A stretch of DNA of 6,032 nt. Source: Anaerolineales bacterium. Lineage in GTDB: Bacteria; Chloroflexota; Anaerolineae; 4572-78; NAK82. The position numbers and the translations under genes were made by a program. The notes below the pieces were generated by a model. That model was not told the DNA's origin, searched no databases, and was given only the letters and a program-made list of their open reading frames with translations. How positions within the stretch are numbered: position 1 is the stretch's first letter; each line of letters opens with the position of its first letter. This document shows positions 1-4,548 of this stretch, piece after piece. The stretch spans positions 1 to 6,032 of the forward strand of contig JAHELX010000393.1 in NCBI GenBank assembly GCA_024643945.1, in the 5' to 3' direction.

Positions 1-477
1 GGCACGCCCTTGCCGCTGGTGCTGGGACTGGCTGCCCTGGCCGGGGTAGGGGTCAGTACGGCGCACATTATTCCCTATTCCATCATTCCCGATGCGCTGG
101 AATGGGATGAATTGCGCACCGGCACCCGCCGCGAAGGCACCTACTATAGTCTGGTGACGCTCATGAATAAAGTCGCGTCGTCGGTGGCCGTACCGATGGC
201 TTTGCTCTTGCTCGACTGGGCCGGCTATGTGCCTAACGTGCCCCAGACGGCGCGTTCGCTGTGGGTTATCCGCGGGCTGGTGGGACCCATCCCGGCTCTG
301 TTATTGTTGACTGGGATCATCTTCGCGGCTATGTATCCGCTCTCGCGCGAGCAGCACGCCCGCATCCGCCGCCTGCTGGAGCGGAAGCGGCTGGTAAAGT
401 CGGTAGAGCGCAAGCCGGCCACCTCGTGGGCAGCAAAAGAGGCGGACGGGGTACGCCCGCAACAGACGCGGATATAG
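1..477 (+). CDS. GPH/MelB-type sugar-cation symporter (MFS_2), C-terminal part, 5' truncated by window edge
   Basis: This is the last part (about 158 residues visible) of a membrane transporter of the glycoside-pentoside-hexuronide:cation symporter family. The frame is open from base 1, so the true start lies to the left. About three hydrophobic segments are visible: the opening stretch to about base 95, about bases 145-230, and about 265-345. They are followed by a basic, Arg/Lys-rich cytoplasmic tail. The order PYSIIPDALEW, then TGTRREGTYYS, then LMNKVASS, then GYVPN matches the last helices of MelB, where the corresponding motifs are PYSIMADTVDY, a VxKGGSAF lysine segment and GYVPN. The lysine in NKVASS aligns with the functionally important MelB lysine of that helix. 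The substrate cannot be told from this end; a sugar or glycoside driven by Na+ or H+ is the family expectation. The gene ends 266 nt before dcd and is probably a separate unit. Confidence 0.85.
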   Translation, partial: GTPLPLVLGLAALAGVGVSTAHIIPYSIIPDALEWDELRTGTRREGTYYSLVTLMNKVASSVAVPMALLLLDWAGYVPNVPQTARSLWVIRGLVGPIPALLLLTGIIFAAMYPLSREQHARIRRLLERKRLVKSVERKPATSWAAKEADGVRPQQTRI

Positions 478-494
478 CAGACATACCCCGTCCG
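443..494. repeat. Perfect 11-bp inverted repeat around the transporter stop codon
   Basis: CGGACGGGGTA at 443-453 is the exact reverse complement of TACCCCGTCCG at 484-494, with a 30-nt loop that contains the TAG stop (475-477). The stem is GC-rich and could fold in the mRNA. No T-run follows (ACCTGGGTGTGGGG), so it is not a classical intrinsic terminator. It could be a 3'-end stabilising hairpin, a factor-dependent termination aid or a protein-binding site. The repeat itself is certain; any role is inferred. Confidence 0.55.
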
Positions 495-542
495 ACCTGG
501 GTGTGGGGTGCAGAGTCACAGCGTAAACTGCAAGCCTTCAGC

Positions 543-709
543 TTACTTCTTGCCCCGGATGATTATCACGTCCTCGCCGACGATGGGACTGCCTCCAAAT
601 TCTTCCTTCAAGTTGGAATGCCTCCGGCGTCGTTCAGTGCTTGCTCTGCCAATCGCCTACTGGTATAATGCGAGCATATCTGATCTGATCGAGATTGAAG
701 CCCATTCAT
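543..709 (-). other. Candidate minus-strand small ORFs or gene remnant opposite the dcd leader
   Basis: Three short minus-strand frames lie here. ATG at 709 gives 33 codons ending at 608. ATG at 705 gives 23 codons ending at 634, and an AGGAGG at 717-712 lies 6 nt upstream of it. TTG at 611 gives 22 codons ending at 543, preceded by GGAGG (625-621) at 9 nt; its TTG overlaps the TGA of the 33-codon frame. The last peptide ends in SPIVGEDVIIIRGKK, which looks protein-like and faintly recalls the GExVIIxRxGK segment of Phd-type antitoxins. No product can be assigned. These frames may be real small genes, the decayed 3' end of one gene split over frames, or chance caused by pyrimidine-rich plus-strand sequence. 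Apart from the inverted repeat and the promoter, nothing else is seen in 478-743. Confidence 0.15.
641..669 (+). promoter_or_regulatory. Sigma-70-type promoter with extended -10, upstream of dcd
   Basis: TTGCTC at 641-646 (4 of 6 matches to TTGACA) is followed by an exact 17-nt spacer and a perfect TATAAT at 664-669. TGG directly before it supplies the extended -10 TGn element. Transcription would start near 676 and leave a leader of about 68 nt before the dcd ATG. This is the best promoter seen in the window and probably drives dcd and the genes after it. Confidence 0.7.
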
Positions 710-732
710 TCCCTCCTGACTCCAGACTAATT

Positions 733-738
733 AGGGAG
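733..738 (+). promoter_or_regulatory. Ribosome binding site of dcd
   Basis: AGGGAG lies 5 nt before the ATG at 744 and supports that start. Short complements upstream (TCCCT at 710-714 and CTCC at 720-723) could pair with it only weakly. Confidence 0.65.
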
Positions 739-743
739 CATAT

Positions 744-1307
744 ATGACCATTAAACCTGACCATTGGATTGAAAAGATGGCCCGCGAATACGGCATGATC
801 GAGCCTTTTGAGCCGACGCAGATGAAAGAAGGTGTCGTCTCGTACGGTCTATCTTCCTACGGCTACGATATCCGCGTAGCCGATGAATTTAAAATCTTCA
901 CCAACGTGAACACCACGGTGGTAGACCCCAAGAACTTTGACGATCGCTCCTTCGTTGAATTCAGGGGCGATGTGTGCACCATCCCCCCCAATTCCTTTGT
1001 CCTGGCACGCACCATCGAGTATTTTCGCATTCCCCGTGATGTGCTCACCATTTGTGTGGGAAAATCAACCTATGCCCGCTGTGGTATCATCGTCAACGTG
1101 ACCCCCTTCGAGCCGGAATGGGAAGGCTTTGTGACCCTGGAGATTTCCAACACCACCCCCCTGCCGGCTCGCATTTACGCCAATGAAGGCATCGCCCAGG
1201 TTCTTTTCTTCCAGGCGGACGAAGTCTGCCGTACTTCGTATGCCGACAAGAAGGGCCAATATCAGAAGCAGGCTGGCATCATGCTTCCCCATATCAAGCG
1301 CAGTTGA
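744..1307 (+). CDS. dcd: dCTP deaminase
   Basis: The protein (187 aa) deaminates dCTP to dUTP in the cytosol, feeding dUMP and dTMP synthesis. It is full length; the family usually has about 185-195 residues. The family core is complete: SSYGYDIRV at 37-45, [18 protein letters not shown] at 73-90, the active-site segment GKSTYAR at 106-112, [11 protein letters not shown] at 118-128, and [19 protein letters not shown] at 131-149. By alignment to E. coli Dcd (catalytic Ser111, Arg115, Glu138), Ser108, Arg112 and Glu133 are the catalytic equivalents. The C-terminal [13 protein letters not shown] corresponds to the segment that closes over the nucleotide. The sequence type, with a [10 protein letters not shown]-terminus and a [16 protein letters not shown] core, is that of Pseudomonas and Rickettsia Dcd. 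Whether it also hydrolyses dUTP, as the M. jannaschii and M. tuberculosis enzymes do, cannot be decided by eye. It is the first gene of the plus-strand cluster. Confidence 0.97.
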   Translation: MTIKPDHWIEKMAREYGMIEPFEPTQMKEGVVSYGLSSYGYDIRVADEFKIFTNVNTTVVDPKNFDDRSFVEFRGDVCTIPPNSFVLARTIEYFRIPRDVLTICVGKSTYARCGIIVNVTPFEPEWEGFVTLEISNTTPLPARIYANEGIAQVLFFQADEVCRTSYADKKGQYQKQAGIMLPHIKRS

Positions 1308-1347
1308 GTTCATAGAGCTGTGAGGGTGCAGGAGCGCTGTGCCCTAT

Positions 1348-1354
1348 GGAGGAG
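1348..1354 (+). promoter_or_regulatory. Ribosome binding site that decides the thioesterase start
   Basis: GGAGGAG lies 9 nt before the ATG at 1364, a near-ideal Shine-Dalgarno. It overlaps the first codons of the longer reading from the in-frame ATG at 1346. That earlier ATG has only a GGAG at 1331-1334, 11 nt away. Confidence 0.6.
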
Positions 1355-1363
1355 ACATACTGG

Positions 1364-1789
1364 ATGGAAGGATATCGCCACGTAGTGTCCATCACCGTTC
1401 GCTTCCGCGACATTGACGCGATGGGACACGTCAACAACGCCGTTTTCTTTACCTATATGGAAACAGCGCGTGTAGAGTATATGCGTAATGTGGTCTTCGC
1501 CATCACAGGACGGAACCTGACTGAAGTGGGGCTGATCTTAGCCCAAATTTCGTGCCAGTTCAAGGCACCCATCTTGTACGGCCAGTTGGTGCAGGTAGGC
1601 ACCCGGGTGGTCGAGATGCGAAGCTCCAGCTTCGTCATAGAACATCGCATTGAGGCTGACGGCCAACTGGCGGCCCTGGCCGAGGGGGTGGTGGTCCATT
1701 ACGATTACCAGGCCAGCGAAAGTGTGCGCATTCCCGATGAGATTCGGGCACGGGTCGAGGCCTTTGAAGCGAAAGGCGGTGCATCGTGA
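1364..1789 (+). CDS. Hotdog-fold acyl-CoA thioesterase (4HBT/YbgC-like)
   Basis: The product is 141 aa from the preferred ATG at 1364; an in-frame ATG at 1346 would add six residues. It is a small cytosolic hotdog-fold enzyme expected to hydrolyse an acyl-CoA or acyl-ACP thioester to the free acid. The family signature is clear at residues 13-36: the run RFRDIDAMGHVNN followed by YMETAR. Asp18 aligns with the catalytic Asp of 4-hydroxybenzoyl-CoA thioesterase. A long central helix (about 26-45) and then beta strands ending in GVVVHYDY fit the single-domain hotdog fold; such enzymes act as dimers or tetramers. Its length matches the usual 130-145 residues. The substrate is unknown. It follows dcd by 56 nt without an evident terminator, and its TGA overlaps the GTG of the HAD gene by 4 nt (GTGA), so the two are probably translationally coupled. 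Confidence 0.88.
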   Translation: MEGYRHVVSITVRFRDIDAMGHVNNAVFFTYMETARVEYMRNVVFAITGRNLTEVGLILAQISCQFKAPILYGQLVQVGTRVVEMRSSSFVIEHRIEADGQLAALAEGVVVHYDYQASESVRIPDEIRARVEAFEAKGGAS

Positions 1790-2502
1790 CGGAATATCGC
1801 GGCATCAACACTGTTCTCTTCGACCTGGACGGCACGCTGATTGAGCATACACAGGACATCCGGGATCTGTGTCGTCGAACTTTCGACGCCTTTGCCGACA
1901 GGCTGTCGCCGGTCACTGAAGCCGAGTTCTGGGAGACCTTCTGGCCCAAAAACCACGACATGTGGTATATGATGGTAGATGGTGTGCTCAAGGGGGACGT
2001 CGCCCGTCTCTATTCCTTCATCAACACCTTGCGTGCCTTGCGCGCCGACGAGCGTCTGGGCGCACCCATGCTCCAACATTGGGAAGATGGCATTATCGCT
2101 GCTACCCGCCTGTTCGATGACGTACCGTCTGTCATCGAGCGGCTGCGCTCGGCCGGTCTGCGCCTGGGCATCGTCACCAATGGCTACACCGCCATGCAGA
2201 GTCGAAAGGTCCGCCACCACTCTCTGCAGACCCGGGTGGATTTTGTGTTGATCTCAGAGGAGGCCGGCGCCCACAAGCCCGAGAGAGCGATCTTCGACCT
2301 GGCACTGGCGCAGGCTCAGGTGGCCGCCCGGCAGGCTCTCTTCGTTGGGGATACGCCGCCCTCTGACATCGAAGGCGCCCTCAGTGCCGGTTTGCACGCA
2401 GTGCTGATAGATCCTCGCGACACCTGGGCGGAGGTCGGGGACGGCCAGTTCCCCAAGATTCGACAGTTGGGTCAATTGTTGCCCTTGCTCGGCCTGGTTT
2501 AA
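1786..2502 (+). CDS. HAD-superfamily phosphatase, subfamily IA (YjjG/phosphoglycolate phosphatase-like)
   Basis: This 238-aa protein is a soluble Mg2+-dependent hydrolase. All four HAD motifs are present: motif I FDLDGTL at 12-18 (nucleophile Asp13, acid/base Asp15), motif II TNG at 131-133, motif III Lys164 in AHKPE, and motif IV GDTPPSD at 188-194 (Asp189 and Asp194). Residues about 20-100 form a helical C1 cap with an unusually aromatic patch near 48-61 (two FW pairs and a MWYMM run), where substrate specificity would lie. The organisation and length fit pyrimidine 5'-nucleotidase YjjG and phosphoglycolate phosphatases; HAD sequences alone do not fix the substrate. A nucleotidase role would fit dcd two genes upstream, but this is inference. 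The GTG start is chosen because it overlaps the thioesterase stop and leaves the normal N-terminus before motif I. AAAGGCGG at 1772-1779 is a modest ribosome binding site. Confidence 0.88.
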   Translation: MTEYRGINTVLFDLDGTLIEHTQDIRDLCRRTFDAFADRLSPVTEAEFWETFWPKNHDMWYMMVDGVLKGDVARLYSFINTLRALRADERLGAPMLQHWEDGIIAATRLFDDVPSVIERLRSAGLRLGIVTNGYTAMQSRKVRHHSLQTRVDFVLISEEAGAHKPERAIFDLALAQAQVAARQALFVGDTPPSDIEGALSAGLHAVLIDPRDTWAEVGDGQFPKIRQLGQLLPLLGLV

Positions 2503-2521
2503 GCATCGAATTATCAAGATT

Positions 2522-3583
2522 ATGCCTGAAAAATTGGTGATTGATGGCTCCTACGGTGAAGGAGGCGGCCAGATCTTGCGCACTGCGTTGGCGCTGGCCG
2601 CCGTTACCGGTCGGGCGATTCAAATTGTGAAGATCCGCGCCGGGCGCAAGAGCCCAGGTCTGGCGGCGCAACATCTCACCGGCGTGCGTGCGGCCGCTGC
2701 TGTGTGCAATGCCCGGGTGACCGGCGACGAGCTTGGCTCGCAAACGCTCCTGTTCGTGCCGGGCAGCCTACCTCGAGCCGGTGACTACGTCTTTGACGTA
2801 GCCGAGGCACGGGAAGGGGGCAGCGCCGGGGCTACCAGTCTCGTTTTGCAGACCATTCTGCTGCCACTGGCCCTGGCTGCCCCGGACGGCGACTCGACGG
2901 TCACCATCCGGGGCGGCACCCACGTGGCCTGGAGCCCTCCCTTCGATTATGTCGCCGATGTGTGGTTGCCGGCGCTGGCCCAGATGGGGCTGAGCGCGGC
3001 GCTGGAATTGGTAAGATGGGGATGGTATCCGCAGGGGCAGGGGGAGATACGGGGGACGATCCAGGCGCTGGGAACTGGCTTGAAGCCATCGCCTTTGACG
3101 CTGGTCGAACAGGGAGCGTTGCGCCGGGTATGGGGACGGGCGGTGGCGGCTAACCTACCCTCCCACATCCCGCAGCGTATGGCGGACCGCGCCCGCTCGC
3201 TGCTGGCACAAGCCGGCGTCGACGCCCGGATTGAGCCGCTGCGTGTGCGGGCTGCCTGCGCCGGCGCGGGAATTTTCCTCACGGCAGAATACGACTACGT
3301 TCGTGCCGGGTTCAATGCCTTGGGAGCAAAAGGCAAGCCATCGGAAGCGGTGGCGGAGGAAGCCGTCGCCGCCCTGCTGGCCCACCGCGATTCTGGCGCT
3401 GCTCTCGACCAACACCTGGCCGATCAGATCGTGCTGCCGCTGTCGCTGACAGGCCACGAGTCCCGCTTCAGCGTCGAGCGGGTCACCCGTCACCTGGTCA
3501 CCAATGCCTGGGTAGTGGAGCAATTCGGCCTGGCGCGAGTTTCTATAGAGGGAGGTCAGGTAGGAGTTACACCCTGTGTTTGA
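2522..3583 (+). CDS. rtcA: RNA 3'-terminal phosphate cyclase
   Basis: The enzyme (353 aa) uses ATP to convert an RNA 3'-phosphate to a 2',3'-cyclic phosphate through an enzyme-AMP intermediate. Visible hallmarks are [14 protein letters not shown] at 7-20, the nucleotide-binding stretch [15 protein letters not shown] at 38-52, [12 protein letters not shown] at 70-81, the GG-rich loop and [14 protein letters not shown] at 131-144, WYPQGQGE at 168-175, [12 protein letters not shown] at 298-309, and RHLVTN at 323-328. His324 aligns with the adenylated His309 of E. coli RtcA and lies the same distance from the C-terminus. Residues about 185-280 correspond to the insert domain. Length is normal for the family (about 340-360). 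It begins 19 nt after the HAD gene. No good Shine-Dalgarno precedes the ATG (CGAATTATCAAGATT), so initiation may rely on coupling. Its end overlaps rnz by 8 nt. No rtcB ligase or rtcR activator gene is in the window. Confidence 0.95.
   Translation: MPEKLVIDGSYGEGGGQILRTALALAAVTGRAIQIVKIRAGRKSPGLAAQHLTGVRAAAAVCNARVTGDELGSQTLLFVPGSLPRAGDYVFDVAEAREGGSAGATSLVLQTILLPLALAAPDGDSTVTIRGGTHVAWSPPFDYVADVWLPALAQMGLSAALELVRWGWYPQGQGEIRGTIQALGTGLKPSPLTLVEQGALRRVWGRAVAANLPSHIPQRMADRARSLLAQAGVDARIEPLRVRAACAGAGIFLTAEYDYVRAGFNALGAKGKPSEAVAEEAVAALLAHRDSGAALDQHLADQIVLPLSLTGHESRFSVERVTRHLVTNAWVVEQFGLARVSIEGGQVGVTPCV
3562..3566 (+). promoter_or_regulatory. Ribosome binding site of rnz inside rtcA
   Basis: AGGAG lies 9 nt before the GTG at 3576 and within the last codons of rtcA. 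It supports the GTG start, which gives the expected family N-terminus [11 protein letters not shown]. Confidence 0.65.
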
Positions 3584-4496
3584 ACTCATCTTTCTGGGCA
3601 CATCGGCCAGCGCGCCGAGCATTCACCGCGGACTCCCGGCTCAGGTGGTGCTCCACAATGAATATCGTTTCCTCATTGACTGCGGCGAGGGGACGCAACG
3701 CCAGTTGCTCAAGAGCGGCTTAGGTTTTAAGCGCCTGGACAAGATCCTGATCACCCACGGCCACCTGGATCACATCCTGGGACTGGGTGGGCTGGCCTCC
3801 ACCTTCAGCCGCTGGGAGGCCATATCTCATATGGAGATTTACGCCGGGACCTGGGCGCTGGAGCGGATACAGGATTTACTGTTGCGAGTGGTGCTGCGCG
3901 GAGCCAACCCTCCCCTGCGTATTGATTTCATCCAGCTTGAGCCCGGCGTGATCATGGAAGACGATAAGTTCCGGCTGCGCGCCTTCCCTGTGTCTCACCG
4001 GGGGGCCGATTGTTTTGGCTTCGCCTTTGAGGAAAAGGCGCACCGTCCGTTTTTGGTCGAGAAGGCCGAGGCGCTGGGCGTGCCGGCCGGTCCGCAGCGC
4101 AAAGATCTGGTAAATGGCCAGGCGATCACCCTGGCCGATGGGCGCATCGTCACCCCGGACGAGGTGTTGGGGGATCCGCTGCCAGGCGCCCGCTTGATCT
4201 TTGTCGGCGATGCCGGTCGCACCGATAACCTGGTGAACGAAGCCCGCGAAGCCGATGCCCTGGTCATTGAGGCCACCTATCTTGAAGTAGAGGCCGATAT
4301 GGCCCGCCAATTCGGCCACCTGACCGCCGCCCAGGCCGCCCGGTTGGCGGCCGAGGCGGGCGTGCGAGAACTTTATCTCACCCACATCTCGCGTCGTTAC
4401 CGCGAGGCGCAGGTATTGGCCGAAGCGCAGGCCATCTTTCCCGACGTGCAGGTCGCCCGCGATTTCGACCGGGTTAAAGTAGTAAAGCAAAAGTAG
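3576..4496 (+). CDS. rnz: Ribonuclease Z (tRNA 3' endonuclease)
   Basis: This 306-aa metallo-beta-lactamase-fold enzyme cuts pre-tRNA after the discriminator base to make a 3'-OH end for CCA addition. The zinc ligands are complete: the HxHxDH motif THGHLDH (His61, His63, Asp65, His66), His141 in PVSHR, Asp212 in FVGDAGRT, and His270 in LTHISRRY. His248 in FGHLT is the further conserved catalytic-site His. Residues about 155-185 ([15 protein letters not shown] onward) match the flexible exosite arm of the bacterial short form, which grips the tRNA elbow; B. subtilis RNase Z has about 307 residues. The start is GTG, overlapping rtcA by 8 nt, with a good internal ribosome binding site. The TAG stop is the first three bases of the hairpin at 4494-4520. 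It is the last gene of the cluster. Confidence 0.96.
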   Translation: MFELIFLGTSASAPSIHRGLPAQVVLHNEYRFLIDCGEGTQRQLLKSGLGFKRLDKILITHGHLDHILGLGGLASTFSRWEAISHMEIYAGTWALERIQDLLLRVVLRGANPPLRIDFIQLEPGVIMEDDKFRLRAFPVSHRGADCFGFAFEEKAHRPFLVEKAEALGVPAGPQRKDLVNGQAITLADGRIVTPDEVLGDPLPGARLIFVGDAGRTDNLVNEAREADALVIEATYLEVEADMARQFGHLTAAQAARLAAEAGVRELYLTHISRRYREAQVLAEAQAIFPDVQVARDFDRVKVVKQK

Positions 4497-4520
4497 GGGC
4501 GACCCTTGCGGTCGCCCCTA
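4494..4520 (-). terminator. Hairpin terminator between convergent genes, possibly a REP-like palindrome
   Basis: TAGGGGCGACC (4494-4504) pairs perfectly with GGTCGCCCCTA (4510-4520) around a 5-nt loop (CTTGC). Eight of 11 pairs are G-C. Read on the minus strand, the stem is followed by CTTTTGCTTTA, a T-rich tract, so it is a reasonable intrinsic terminator for the HdrD-like gene, whose stop lies 28 nt upstream. In the plus direction it is followed by TCATTCCC, a poor tract, though it may still stop or protect rnz mRNA. A second small palindrome, ACAAT-T-ATTGT, lies at 4530-4540. The stem style resembles dispersed intergenic palindromes seen in some Chloroflexota genomes; that is recollection, not tested here. 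Confidence 0.75.
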
Positions 4521-4548
4521 TCATTCCCAACAATTATTGTGACCTCAG

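Noticed and set aside
709..738. Possible riboswitch or hairpin hiding the dcd ribosome binding site
   Set aside because: Only 4-5 bp complements (TCCCT and CTCC) exist and the leader is only about 68 nt. No known riboswitch core is visible.
672..743. Eight-base direct repeat GAGCATAT at 672-679 and 736-743, and CTAATTAG palindrome at 727-734
   Set aside because: Short AT-biased matches; one copy falls at the transcription start region and one at the start codon, but without a third copy or a known operator they cannot be told from chance.
508..747. Plus-strand 79-codon frame that ends on the dcd start (ATGA overlap)
   Set aside because: It spans the dcd promoter and leader, has no protein-like composition or recognisable motif, and no good ribosome binding site. 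The ATGA overlap appears to be chance.
1308..1345. Possible terminator between dcd and the thioesterase gene (AGGGTGCA / TGTGCCCT)
   Set aside because: The arms have mismatches in the middle and no T-run follows. Readthrough along the cluster seems more likely.
1705..2220. 171-codon minus-strand frame opposite the HAD gene
   Set aside because: It is a shadow of the HAD and thioesterase coding sequences, which carry all their catalytic motifs on the plus strand.
3876..4490. Long minus-strand frame (204 codons) opposite rnz
   Set aside because: It is antisense to a complete, motif-verified RNase Z, and its composition is what an antisense frame of a GC-rich gene gives. No family features.
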